DNA of 64,000 bases from Spirosoma endophyticum (GTDB lineage: Bacteria; Bacteroidota; Bacteroidia; Cytophagales; Spirosomataceae), in assembly GCF_900112365.1 (NCBI RefSeq), contig NZ_FOLQ01000001.1, positions 1 to 64,000 of the forward strand. The letters are read 5' to 3'. The notes under the pieces are model-generated. The model had not been told where the DNA came from. It made no database searches and worked only from the letters and a program-made list of their open reading frames with translations. The position numbers and the translations under genes were made by a program. Within the stretch, counting starts at the first letter, position 1. Each line of letters opens with the position of its first letter. Shown in pieces: positions 8,594 through 17,226 of the stretch.

Positions 8594-9468
8594 TCTGATT
8601 ATAATGCTAGTCTGGGCTATTTAGCGTTAAATCCAGCGGCAACGGGTTAGGGAAATACGGCCATGGGCACCTTCGCCCTGGCTGGCAGCACAAATAGTAA
8701 TTTCAATACAGCGGTAGGCTTTCAGGCGTTGAACAGCAACTCTTCGGGTTCGTTCAATACAGCGATAGGTACCGTGGCTTTACTGGCAAATACCACGGGT
8801 GAGTTTAATGTAGCTTCGGGTTACAAGGCCTTGTTCAAAAATATTGATGGCTTTGGGAATACGGCTATAGGCTCTGTCGCCTTGCAGGACCTAGTGCCGC
8901 TAGTCCAAACTTAACTAATTCGACAGCTATCGGCGCTAATGCTGTTGTGAGTGCCAGCAATACAATTGTGCTCGGCGACAATACTATTACCTCGTTACGT
9001 TGCAATGTGCAATCGATCTCTACTCTTTCTGACAAGCGCATTAAAGAAGATAGTAAAGCTGTCGTGCCTGGGTTGAGATTCATTACCCGGCTTACCCCAA
9101 TTACGTATCATATAAATAAAACTAAGGAAGCTCAGCTTGTAGGCTATCCCTTAACAAACATCAGCGAAGATAAAGCGCTCCACAGTGGTTTTCTGGCCCA
9201 GGATGTTGAAGAGGCCGCTAAAGCAGTAGGCTATAATTTTGAAGGTGTCCGCCAGGAAGAAGGGGGGAAATATTATACAGTAAGCTACACACTATTCGTC
9301 ATGCCGTTAGTACAGGCGGTGAAAGATCTCAACGCCGAAGTCAACCAATTAAAAGCAGAACTGGCTGAGGTAAAAGAAAAAGAGCAGACAAACCAGGCAC
9401 GACTTGATAAGCTGGAAGCGCTGATTCAGGACACGACACGTAGCAAGGCTATTACGTTTCATCCCTGA
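8594..9468 (+). pseudogene. Tail-fibre-like gene with S74 chaperone domain, broken
   Basis: The first part encodes YadA-like beta repeats of the form FNTAIGxxAL. The last part is a peptidase S74 intramolecular chaperone domain: SDKRIKED, PITYHINKT, GFLAQDVEEAAKAVG, VSYTLFVMPLVQAVKDL, then a coiled coil. In the family this domain helps trimeric fibres fold and then cleaves itself off. Two lesions are seen. A TAG at 8648 splits a repeat (NPAATG-stop-GNTAMG) and repeat-like coding continues upstream to 8594. Near 8881 the frame shifts by one base: GSVAL is followed by LVPLVQT-stop, whereas the next frame gives AGPSAASPNLTNSTAIGANA and runs on to 9468. The N-terminus and signal peptide are missing. 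A sequencing error could explain one lesion but hardly all. Confidence 0.75.
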
Positions 9469-9551
9469 GTAGTCTGCTGATGGAAGGAGCGATCCGAACT
9501 GCCAAATAATAAAATAGCGGACTATTTAGTAAAGAAAGTAGGTAAAAAGAC

Positions 9552-9578
9552 GTTTAAGGAGGAAAAACCTCCTTAAAC
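9552..9578 (+). promoter_or_regulatory. Hairpin holding AAGGAGG before the FHA gene
   Basis: GTTTAAGGAGG and CCTCCTTAAAC pair perfectly around AAAAA. The left arm contains a full Shine-Dalgarno sequence, AAGGAGG, locked against its complement, nine bases before the ATG at 9588 measured from the end of the hairpin. No T-run follows, so it is not a typical terminator. It could be a leader structure of the FHA gene or the 3' end of the broken gene upstream. Confidence 0.55.
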
Positions 9579-9587
9579 AGTCAATAC

Positions 9588-10586
9588 ATGGCAAATCAGC
9601 CCGGTGGTTGGTTCGGTAAATTGAGTAACCTGATTATACCAGCCAGCCAGACCGAAACCAGCCCGGTTCCTGCCGTTACCAACAAGCGTATGTTGGACGA
9701 ACTCGTTGCCAGTTTCGAGGACTCGATCAGCAGGGAGTCAGTTGGGACGAGTATGTTGTTCAATGCCCATTTTCTGATTATTCTGCATCCAGACACCTAC
9801 GAAGATCGGCAGAACGCGTTTCCGGTTGTGGTCAACGAAGCCGTACAGGCGTTTAAAGCAGTTATCGATTCGCGTAAGGAAGCCTACGGGCGTGTGTCGC
9901 CGGTCGCGTCGAGCTGGTTTTTTAAATTTGGCGCGGGGCGGGAATTCGCTGGTGAGCCGGTAACGCCCACTGATGTAAAAGTGGTTGGGGCGCTGACCGG
10001 CATTCTGCCCGGTAACGTAGCAGCCAACGCCCCATCGGAGAAAGTGAATGTAACGCGTCGGGTGAAGTTAACCAACCGATATGAGAAAGTTGACGTCGAT
10101 CTCAGCACCTTTCAGCAAATTGATTTCCGCGAGCCGGGCGCTTTCGTCGTTAAGTTTAATTTCGAGAACACCCCCGTCCGAGTACCGGCTGCGGGGGCTA
10201 CCAAAGTGGCACCTGCTACGTTACCGCGTAGCCTTGATGCGGGCCTGGCACAAATTAGCTACTACCTGGCTGAACAGAACAAAGAGTCCTCGTACCTGAT
10301 GCGTGACCGGGAAATTGTGGTCGCCCGAAAAGAGTCCGACAATCAGCACTTCCCGAATTACCTGCTGCTCGAATCGGCCTACGTATCGAATCCCCACGCC
10401 CGGATTCGGTATGATGACGCGACGCAATCCTTTCAGATCGCGTCATTCAGCCGAAACGAAACCCGCGTGAACGAAAAACTGATTCCACGTAGTGAACCCG
10501 CTAGTCCACAGTGGGTTGATCTGCCGGGAAAGTCTCAGATTTTACTGAACAGCATGGTTACGCTTACCTTTCAAAGCAATACGTAG
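9588..10586 (+). CDS. FHA-domain protein of the kinase cluster
   Basis: 332-residue cytosolic protein. The C-terminal third (about 235-332) resembles a forkhead-associated fold, which binds phosphothreonine: REIVVARK, then YVSNPHARIRYD (family: SxxHAxI), then FSRNETRVNEKLIP (family: SxNGTxVNG), then a last strand NSMVTLTF. The usual Arg after the conserved Ser is Asn here and NGT is NET, so ligand binding may differ. The N-terminal part (35-190) is an alpha/beta region with a helical start, NAHFLIILHPDTYED; its place before an FHA domain recalls actinobacterial FhaA, but I cannot show homology. It heads a row with PP2C and two Ser/Thr kinases, so it is probably a phospho-dependent adaptor or substrate. 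Confidence 0.65.
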   Translation: MANQPGGWFGKLSNLIIPASQTETSPVPAVTNKRMLDELVASFEDSISRESVGTSMLFNAHFLIILHPDTYEDRQNAFPVVVNEAVQAFKAVIDSRKEAYGRVSPVASSWFFKFGAGREFAGEPVTPTDVKVVGALTGILPGNVAANAPSEKVNVTRRVKLTNRYEKVDVDLSTFQQIDFREPGAFVVKFNFENTPVRVPAAGATKVAPATLPRSLDAGLAQISYYLAEQNKESSYLMRDREIVVARKESDNQHFPNYLLLESAYVSNPHARIRYDDATQSFQIASFSRNETRVNEKLIPRSEPASPQWVDLPGKSQILLNSMVTLTFQSNT

Positions 10587-10590
10587 CACC

Positions 10591-10674
10591 GTGATCGACT
10601 TTCTGCTTGTCTTTTTATTGTTCCTGTTTGTTGTCTTTTTAGTTATCAGGCATTTTCAGGATTTACCCCGCTGA
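10591..10674 (+). CDS. 27-residue single-pass membrane peptide
   Basis: A GTG at 10591, four bases after the FHA stop, opens 27 codons to a TGA at 10672. The peptide is MIDF, then about 16 almost entirely hydrophobic residues (Leu, Phe, Val), then RHFQDLPR. It would span a membrane once with a basic C-terminal end. Position and composition suggest a real small gene in the kinase cluster, but a GTG start and no known relative leave doubt. Confidence 0.45.
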   Translation: MIDFLLVFLLFLFVVFLVIRHFQDLPR

Positions 10675-10767
10675 GTATAAACCATACTCAATTGCATGAG
10701 GTTATTGTTCACGGGCACTAATCCTGCTTAGCTGTTAATCGTAGCAGCCCAACTTTATCTCTTTCGA

Positions 10768-12228
10768 ATGAATTCATTACTGATTGCTGGTCAAACCGAT
10801 GTAGGCAAACGTCGGGAGGACAACCAGGATACGTTTATTTGTACGACGATCTGGGCCGATACCAGCGCGTTGCTGGTAGTCATTGACGGGGTTGGTGGGT
10901 ATGCCGGGGGCGACAGAGCTGCGGCCATTGCTAAGGAGTCGATCGAGCGCTACATGGCAACGCCAAACGGCAATCCGCTGTCGATGCTACGGGAAGCAGT
11001 GGTATTTGCCAACAATCAGATCAATGACCAACGCCAGCAGGACCCGCGTCTGGGGCAGATGTGTTGCGTGTTGACGGCAGCTCTCGCCGATAGTATCAAG
11101 CGTAAATTATACTACGTTCATGTTGGCGATACACGCCTGTACCGTTTTCGATCAGGAGAACTTACCAAGCTGACGCAGGATCATTCGATGGTGGGTGTTC
11201 GGGAAGATGCCAATGAACTGACCGAAGCAGAAGCCATGCGTCATCCACGCCGGAACGAGATTCTGCGCGAAGTTGGCTCGACAGAACACCGGGTCGATGA
11301 TCCTGATTTTCTGGAATCGGGAGAAACCGATTTTCTGCCCGGCGATCAACTGCTGTTGTGCAGTGACGGCCTGACGGATATGATTACAAAAGCCCAGATC
11401 AAGGCTGTTCTGAAACGACCCATTTCGCTGGAAGACCAGACCGCTGAGTTGATCCGGGTGGCCAATGATCAGGGAGGGAAAGACAATATTACTGTTGTGC
11501 TGGCCCAAAACATGAGTCAATTGACCGAACCAACTGCCCTGGAAAGCACGACTCTGTTGACCGACACTCGTACCCAACAAGTGCCAACTGCTACGTCCGC
11601 GCCGAATGTTTCCGCCAGCGTCCCTCCGGTACCAACGCCCAAAAAACGATCTTCAACGGGCCCATGGATTTTCCTCATCGTCCTTTTGGTGGGTGTAGTG
11701 GCTGGAGTCGTGTGGTATCAGTCATGGCCATCCGGTGAACCCAGACTGGCAAGCGATAGTCTCCACACCGAGACCGGTCAGGCTGATACCGTTGACTTGT
11801 CGATACCGGCAAAAATAAATTCCCATTTGGATACGCTGGTGCAGGCAGCTCACCGAAGTCCCGATCATCGGCTGGTTCTATCCGATGATACACTACGTAT
11901 CGACCAACCCCTCTCGCTGACAGATTCGTTACTTGCCATACTTGGCGGTAATCGCCTGACGGTAATTATGCCCCGTGATACCTCGAACGCTATGGTGGCG
12001 CTCCGGGTTGATCGCCGGGGAGCCGTTAGCCTAACGAATCTGGTTATCCGTGGATTTGAAACCGGCATCGAAACCACGGGTGAGGCCCGTCTCCAACTGA
12101 ACAAGGTGTATTTCAGCCAGGTGGGTCTTCCCGTTCGGGCGGTTATTCGGCAGGATACGTGCCTGAATACGGTCATTGCCATTGCGGTTCAAAAACAACC
12201 TGTTCCGTCTAAACCACTACGTCCCTGA
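10768..12228 (+). CDS. PP2C-type Ser/Thr phosphatase with membrane anchor
   Basis: 486 residues. Residues 1-248 are a PP2C (PPM) metal-dependent phosphatase that removes phosphate from Ser/Thr proteins. Metal ligands are visible: RREDNQD (16-21), VVIDGVGG (Asp40), LCSDGLTD (Asp200) and GGKDNIT (Asp239). A Pro/Thr-rich linker leads to one membrane span (about 299-317, GPWIFLIVLLVGVVAGVVW). The remaining 165 residues are outside the cytoplasm and contain short beta-rich repeats (LVLSDDTLRI, LTVIMPRD, AVSLTNLVIRGFETGIETTG, ARLQLNKVYFSQVG) like a small right-handed beta-helix. The stop overlaps the next start (TGATG), so it is translationally coupled to the kinase. It is the natural antagonist of the two kinases downstream. 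Confidence 0.88.
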   Translation: MNSLLIAGQTDVGKRREDNQDTFICTTIWADTSALLVVIDGVGGYAGGDRAAAIAKESIERYMATPNGNPLSMLREAVVFANNQINDQRQQDPRLGQMCCVLTAALADSIKRKLYYVHVGDTRLYRFRSGELTKLTQDHSMVGVREDANELTEAEAMRHPRRNEILREVGSTEHRVDDPDFLESGETDFLPGDQLLLCSDGLTDMITKAQIKAVLKRPISLEDQTAELIRVANDQGGKDNITVVLAQNMSQLTEPTALESTTLLTDTRTQQVPTATSAPNVSASVPPVPTPKKRSSTGPWIFLIVLLVGVVAGVVWYQSWPSGEPRLASDSLHTETGQADTVDLSIPAKINSHLDTLVQAAHRSPDHRLVLSDDTLRIDQPLSLTDSLLAILGGNRLTVIMPRDTSNAMVALRVDRRGAVSLTNLVIRGFETGIETTGEARLQLNKVYFSQVGLPVRAVIRQDTCLNTVIAIAVQKQPVPSKPLRP

Positions 12229-13799
12229 TGTCTACCGTTCGATTCAACACCCAGTTCCCCGGTTACGAAGTGCTGAGTGAGTTAGGACGTAGCAACGCCC
12301 GCATCCTCAAGGCACGCCATCTGGACACCGGCGATCTGGTCGCAATCAAGCACTTCGCCCTGAACACCGATGCCGAAACGCTACATCGGTTTCAGCGGGA
12401 ATCGCAGATTATGACCAGCATTACGCATCCCAACATTGTTAAGGTTCGGGACGTACAACTGGAAGCTGACCTGCCCTATGTAGTTATGGAACTGATCGAG
12501 GGCGGCAGTGTATGTGACCTCATCAAAGAGCAAGGTCATCTGGACGTACCGACGACCATTCGGCTGGGATTACAAATGGCCAGCGCGCTCCGGGTGATTC
12601 ATGCGCAGGGGATTGTTCACCGCGATATTAAACCCGATAATATACTTTATCGGCCATTGCCCAGTGGAGAACTGCATTTTCTGCTGACTGATTTCGGGGT
12701 TGCGCGGCTTCATGAACAATCGAACACGTTGACGGGGCAATCGTTGATGACCTACGAATACGCGTCGCCTGAGCAGTTTAATGATCCGAAAGGCGTAGGG
12801 CCAGCCACGGATTATTATTCGCTGGGTGTCGTGCTGTACGAATGCCTGACCGGGAAGGTGCCCTTTGCCATGGGCGACCATTCGGGAATCGTTACGTTCA
12901 TGAATAAGGTGCTTTCAGAAGCTCCGCCCGCAGTGACAGTTTCGACCAGCGGTCAATCACTTAGCCCATTCACCGACTTGCTGGAACGGCTCTTAACGAA
13001 AAAAGCCGCTGATCGTTTGAGTGATCCCGACGAACTGACCTGGTTGCTCAAACAAGCTGAACTTGGTTATTTACAGGCAAATCGAACGAATCGGATTGAG
13101 CAAAAAGCGGTTACGGCCACTGCGCCACTGGTAACCACCCGGACACAGTCACCAATCGGTATGCCGCCAGCCAACGTAGTATCAACTCAGGAGACGACTT
13201 CCCGAAAAAGCATTGGTGGTCTGCCAATTTTTGCCTTTGCTGTTTTCGTATTGCTTATTCTGGGGGGCGTGTATTACATCACCACAAAGCCTGGCTCCTC
13301 CACGAAACCAGCTTTTGAATCCGGCACGGGTTCATCCAGTGGGGACCAACAAATGGCTGGTGATTCGGTAACAGACGATGCGCAGCCGGACACGCTTGCG
13401 GCACGAATTCAACGGGAAGCCGAGGAAGCACAACGCCGGGAAGTATTGCGACAGCAAGCCCTGCTGGCGGCTAGAAGCGTCACGGTAAAAGTGCCTTATT
13501 ACAAGACCGGCCTATTCGGTGGAATTAAAAACGTACAGCTTCAGTTGGAAAATCCGACCCGTCTGACGTTTACCTACGTATTGGTTCAGGTAAACTACAT
13601 CAAAGACAATGGGAAGATTTACAAGTCAGAGAAGGTGTACTTTAACAATGTGGCTCCGAATTCATCGCCGATGCAGACCGCTCCAGACAGCGACCGGGGA
13701 ACCAAGGTTTCGTGCAAAATCGTAAAGTATGAATCGCCGGATATTCCGTCGGATTCCGATTCGTTAACCACATCTATCCCAACACAGCCGATAAACTAA
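12228..13799 (+). CDS. Membrane Ser/Thr protein kinase (first of two)
   Basis: 523 residues. The kinase domain spans about 13-280. It has the ATP-anchoring Lys41 (VAIKHF), Glu58, the catalytic HRDIKPDN (131-138), DFG (155-157) and YASPEQF (178-184). The glycine-rich loop is atypical: LGRSNARIL at 19-27 keeps one Gly where the family has GxGxxG. One membrane span lies at about 332-352. The outer part (about 360-523) begins acidic, then Arg/Glu-rich helical (ARIQREAEEAQRREVLRQQ), and ends in a beta-rich domain (VKVPYYKTGLFGGIKNVQLQLEN...). Eukaryote-like kinases of this layout sense outside cues and phosphorylate cytosolic proteins. Start ATG overlaps the phosphatase stop. Confidence 0.92.
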   Translation: MSTVRFNTQFPGYEVLSELGRSNARILKARHLDTGDLVAIKHFALNTDAETLHRFQRESQIMTSITHPNIVKVRDVQLEADLPYVVMELIEGGSVCDLIKEQGHLDVPTTIRLGLQMASALRVIHAQGIVHRDIKPDNILYRPLPSGELHFLLTDFGVARLHEQSNTLTGQSLMTYEYASPEQFNDPKGVGPATDYYSLGVVLYECLTGKVPFAMGDHSGIVTFMNKVLSEAPPAVTVSTSGQSLSPFTDLLERLLTKKAADRLSDPDELTWLLKQAELGYLQANRTNRIEQKAVTATAPLVTTRTQSPIGMPPANVVSTQETTSRKSIGGLPIFAFAVFVLLILGGVYYITTKPGSSTKPAFESGTGSSSGDQQMAGDSVTDDAQPDTLAARIQREAEEAQRREVLRQQALLAARSVTVKVPYYKTGLFGGIKNVQLQLENPTRLTFTYVLVQVNYIKDNGKIYKSEKVYFNNVAPNSSPMQTAPDSDRGTKVSCKIVKYESPDIPSDSDSLTTSIPTQPIN

Positions 13800-13804
13800 T
13801 TTTG
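13797..13804 (+). promoter_or_regulatory. TAnnTTTG -7 element before the second kinase
   Basis: TAATTTTG matches the Bacteroidota -7 consensus and overlaps the stop codon of the first kinase. It ends three bases before the ATG at 13808. It predicts an internal promoter yielding a leaderless message for the second kinase alone. Confidence 0.5.
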
Positions 13805-13807
13805 CCG

Positions 13808-15091
13808 ATGCCAACCGTCAGCGTCAACACACATTTTCCGGGTTACGAAATAATAGGCGAATTAGGTCGATCGAATGCCCGAGTGCTGAAAGCGCGTCAT
13901 CTGGACACGGGCGACCTGGTGGCGATCAAACACTTTACCGTCAATACGGATGCCGAAACGCTCCGTCGATTTCGGGTTGAGTCACAAATTATGACCGACA
14001 TCCGCCACCCGAACGTAGTGCGCGTGCGCGAAGTGCAACTCGATATGCCGATGCCGTTCATTGTGATGGAGTGGGTGGAGGGCGGCAACCTGCGTACGCT
14101 CATCGACGAACAGGGGACCTTGTCGGTTGCCACAACGATCCGGCTGGGTTTGCAGATGGCCGAAGCGTTCAACGCCATTCACCCGAAGGGCATTGTCCAC
14201 CGGGATATTAAACCCGAGAACATTCTGTACCGACTGCTCGCCAGTGGTGAACTGCATTTTTTGCTAACTGACTTTGGCGTTGCCCGCCTGCGGGAGCAAA
14301 CGCAAACGATGACGGGTCAGTCGCTGATGACCTACGAATACGCATCGCCCGAACAGTTCGATAATCCCAAAGGTGTGGGCGTGGCTACCGATTATTATTC
14401 GCTGGGCGTCGTGCTCTACGAATGCCTGGCGGGTAAAGTGCCGTTCTCCATGGCCGACAGTGCGGGTATTGCACTGTTTATGAGTCAGGTGCTACGTACG
14501 GCACCACCGGCTCTGTCGCTGCCATCGGGCCAGTTCCTGCCGCCAAGCCTGAATCTGCTCCTGAACTGGACGTTAGTGAAAGAGCCCGCTGAGCGGCTGA
14601 ATGACGTAACAGAGTTAGCTCTGCTACTCAATCAGGCTAATGTAGAACTGTTGCAGGCTAACCGTTCCGGCAATCGGCCAACCCCGATCGGTCCATCCAC
14701 GCGGACGCAAACAGCCCCCAGTCCGGTGGCTCAACCGGCAGAATCGTATGAACCAGTTTATGAAGATGAACCCAGTACGTCGAGAGGGTGGATTATACTC
14801 CTGGGGCTCGTTGTGCTGGGACTAATCATTAGTCTCACCCTGATTTTTACGAAAAAGCCCAAAGAAACCAGGTCAAACGTCCTGCCCGATTCGACCGTGA
14901 CCACGGTAGACTCTTCTGAGGGGGACGAACAAATGGCACCCGATTCGGCAACGCTTTCAGTGCCTGAACAAGTCGAAGAAACCAGTACTGATTCGGCGGT
15001 GACGACACCTCCGGTCACCACTCCGAACATCAATACAACCGTTACAACCGACTCGACAGCCGTGGTCGATTCGACAAGTACTCACCAGTAA
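13808..15091 (+). CDS. Membrane Ser/Thr protein kinase (second of two)
   Basis: 427 residues from the ATG at 13808; a TTG at 13802 is in frame but the ATG sits just after a -7 element. The kinase domain is closely similar to the first kinase along its whole length and keeps the same numbering: Lys41, Glu58, HRDIKPEN (131-138), DFG (155-157). The reduced glycine loop LGRSNARVL is shared, so it predates the duplication. The membrane span is at about 327-348. The outer tail is short, Thr/Ser/Asp-rich and low in complexity, with none of the beta domain of the first kinase, so the two differ in their outer parts. A perfect hairpin closes the cluster downstream. Confidence 0.92.
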   Translation: MPTVSVNTHFPGYEIIGELGRSNARVLKARHLDTGDLVAIKHFTVNTDAETLRRFRVESQIMTDIRHPNVVRVREVQLDMPMPFIVMEWVEGGNLRTLIDEQGTLSVATTIRLGLQMAEAFNAIHPKGIVHRDIKPENILYRLLASGELHFLLTDFGVARLREQTQTMTGQSLMTYEYASPEQFDNPKGVGVATDYYSLGVVLYECLAGKVPFSMADSAGIALFMSQVLRTAPPALSLPSGQFLPPSLNLLLNWTLVKEPAERLNDVTELALLLNQANVELLQANRSGNRPTPIGPSTRTQTAPSPVAQPAESYEPVYEDEPSTSRGWIILLGLVVLGLIISLTLIFTKKPKETRSNVLPDSTVTTVDSSEGDEQMAPDSATLSVPEQVEETSTDSAVTTPPVTTPNINTTVTTDSTAVVDSTSTHQ

Positions 15092-15116
15092 AATCAATTT
15101 AGTGTTAGTACGTCAC

Positions 15117-15154
15117 CTTTTCTGCCCATAAACTCATATTTATGGGCAGAAAAG
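15117..15154 (+). terminator. Hairpin closing the kinase cluster
   Basis: Perfect 16-bp arms (15117-15132 and 15139-15154) with a six-base loop, 26 bases after the second kinase. The arms begin and end with T and A runs, so it can act on both strands. The rest of the gap to 15280 shows no gene. Confidence 0.8.
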
Positions 15155-15279
15155 AGCTTACGCCTTCTACTCAGCAAGTCATAGGACCATCCCTGTAAAA
15201 TAGGCCTCCCTTCAAAGTACAGCCGCTTATATTTCTTCGTCAATAGTAAGCGATTTCCATCTTTTCATCTCATTACTCT

Positions 15280-16449
15280 ATGTTCAGAAAGAAACCGGCG
15301 GCTGATGGTAAGCCGTCCAAACCCAAAAAAACGCCCCTTCGGGAATGGCTCGACTCGCTCCTGTTTGCGGTGATAGCGGCTACGTTGATCCGGTTTTTGA
15401 CCTTTGAAGCCTTTGCCATTCCGACGCCATCAATGGAGAATAGCCTGATGGTAGGCGATTTCTTGTTTGTCAGTAAGCTCCATTATGGAATTCGTACGCC
15501 GAAAACGCCCTTGCAGGTGCCACTTACACATCAGAAAATTTGGGGCACGGAGATTCCATCCTACAGCACTGCCATTCAGCTTCCATCCTATCGACTGCCT
15601 GGGTTGACGCATGTAAAAAACGGGGACGTCGTGGTCTTTAATTATCCGCCACCCAAGCCCGGCGAACCTGAATACCCAACCGATCTGAAGACCAATTTCA
15701 TAAAGCGTTGCATTGGTATTCCGGGCGACGTAGTAGAGATACGCCAGGAGCAGGTTGTTGTCAACGGAAAAGCCGCTCCCATTCCTGCCCGATCCGAAAC
15801 TACGTATTTTGTGAAAACCACCGAGGTACTCGACGAGCGATTTTTTCGGAAATACGACATTGTCAATGATTTCAAATCGCCGGAGGGACCGTTCATAAAC
15901 TGGCAGCCACTTGAGCTATATAACGATTCGACCAAACTATCGACGCTGGTTGGGTATCGCGTTAATGCGACGCCTGCCACCATCGCTAAATTCAAGGACT
16001 TTGATTGGGTCAAAGGTATTGAACCCATGCCAGCGAAGCCCGGCGAATTGGCACCTGGTATTTATGGTGGAGCCGCCTACGCCTGGAATCAGGATAATTT
16101 CGGGCCATTGGCTGTCCCTAAAAAAGGTGTAACTATACCCATCAATAAACAAACGATTGCGGTGTACGGGCCGGTCATTAAACGCTACGAAGCTAACCGT
16201 AACGTGGACGTAACACTAACCAGCATCAGTGTCGATGGCCAGCCGATAACGACGTATACGTTTAAACAGGATTACTACTTCATGATGGGCGACAACCGTC
16301 ACAATTCGGAGGATTCCCGCTATTGGGGGTTTGTGCCCGAAGACCACATCGTTGGCAAGGCGGTATTCGTCTGGATGTCCATTGATCCGGTTCCGGCTGA
16401 CATCTGGCACAAAGTTCGCTGGAATCGCCTGTTTCGGCTGATTGAATAA
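15280..16449 (+). CDS. lepB: Signal peptidase I
   Basis: Inner-membrane serine protease that removes signal peptides from exported proteins. 389 residues, longer than the E. coli enzyme because of an insert between the catalytic Lys and the last conserved box. One N-terminal membrane span (about 26-47) precedes the nucleophile Ser51 in [14 protein letters not shown]. The general base is Lys142 in [11 protein letters not shown]. The final box reads [19 protein letters not shown]. The long insert (about 165-310) is a feature I associate with Bacteroidota homologues. The gene has its own hairpin on each side, so it is probably a single transcription unit rather than part of the kinase cluster. 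Confidence 0.93.
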   Translation: MFRKKPAADGKPSKPKKTPLREWLDSLLFAVIAATLIRFLTFEAFAIPTPSMENSLMVGDFLFVSKLHYGIRTPKTPLQVPLTHQKIWGTEIPSYSTAIQLPSYRLPGLTHVKNGDVVVFNYPPPKPGEPEYPTDLKTNFIKRCIGIPGDVVEIRQEQVVVNGKAAPIPARSETTYFVKTTEVLDERFFRKYDIVNDFKSPEGPFINWQPLELYNDSTKLSTLVGYRVNATPATIAKFKDFDWVKGIEPMPAKPGELAPGIYGGAAYAWNQDNFGPLAVPKKGVTIPINKQTIAVYGPVIKRYEANRNVDVTLTSISVDGQPITTYTFKQDYYFMMGDNRHNSEDSRYWGFVPEDHIVGKAVFVWMSIDPVPADIWHKVRWNRLFRLIE

Positions 16450-16470
16450 GCTACGTACCCGCGTCTTACT

Positions 16471-16503
16471 AAAGGCAGAACTTTCTATGGGAGTTCTGCC
16501 TTT
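16471..16503 (+). terminator. Hairpin terminator after lepB
   Basis: AAAGGCAGAACT pairs with AGTTCTGCCTTT across a nine-base loop, followed by TTCGTTT. It lies 22 bases after the lepB stop. Confidence 0.85.
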
Positions 16504-16604
16504 TTCGTTTCAGGCTAAAAAAAAGTCAGCATGTCTAACCGATCGACGGATGCCTGTTGGTGGACACGGGCCATCGCCAGGCATTGTTGATACATGCGTA
16601 TCAT

Positions 16605-17096
16605 TTACCTATAAAGATTGAGTAATCTATCCTTTTGTGCGTCATCGACGAAGTTTGCTTCAAGTAAGTTGACGAGTAGTTGCAGGTTGGTAATCGCATG
16701 TTCGATAAACTGGATATAGGCTCTGTAACGCACTATTCGTTGATGGGTTAGGCTAACCAAAAAGTTGTGCGTATCCATCGCTGGCGAGGGTAGTGGCGTT
16801 GACAGAATAGCTTCCCATTCCCGTTGCAGTTTTTGGATAGGCGCTGCGAAGGGCCCGCCATCAAAAGCCTCCAGGGGAAGTTCAATACGTTGTCCTTTAT
16901 CAATAATGTACGCCTGTTGTATTTGATGATTTGTGGCCTTCAATTGACTCACTAGTTCAAAAGCGTCTTCTAGCTCCGTATACGTTTGAAAGTGCCGGAC
17001 TTGGTCAGGGGTGTCGACAATGCTCAAGAGAAGAAGGACCATCGTAGTTGATGCGCTAATGGTGAGCCACTGCCTGATCAATGAGGACCAATGCAT
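16605..17096 (-). CDS. Membrane-anchored helical protein, unknown
   Basis: 163 residues from an ATG at 17096. An N-terminal hydrophobic segment (about 9-27, WLTISASTTMVLLLLSIV) is an anchor or signal. The rest is helical, with KLQREWEAIL near 88-97 and RYRAYIQFIEHAITNLQLLVNLLEANF towards the end. I do not recognise a family. The LQxEW motif and the pattern after it resemble the protein at 224-640, so both may come from one lineage-specific family. It follows an unknown gene and the amidase on the same strand, but the gaps are over 130 bases. Confidence 0.6.
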   Translation of the reverse strand: MHWSSLIRQWLTISASTTMVLLLLSIVDTPDQVRHFQTYTELEDAFELVSQLKATNHQIQQAYIIDKGQRIELPLEAFDGGPFAAPIQKLQREWEAILSTPLPSPAMDTHNFLVSLTHQRIVRYRAYIQFIEHAITNLQLLVNLLEANFVDDAQKDRLLNLYR

Positions 17097-17226
17097 AGTG
17101 TGGTACTATCCTGGTATGAAAAAAGATGGACAATAATGTAGTCTATTAAACTATAGCCCCGTAGGACCGGATGCCTTTTAGCTGATCCTGCAAGGCTATA
17201 AAGACTGTCTTTCGGCGGAAAATCGA

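Noticed and set aside
8594-9468. Prophage suggested by the S74 tail-fibre domain
   Set aside because: No other phage gene is nearby, and S74 domains are widespread in chromosomal fibre genes of this group.
10768-15091. Type VI secretion signalling (FHA, PP2C and kinase are also found there)
   Set aside because: No structural type VI gene lies in the window, so the link is unsupported.
15280-16449. lepB as part of the kinase operon
   Set aside because: A perfect hairpin at 15117-15154 and a 188-base gap separate it from the second kinase.
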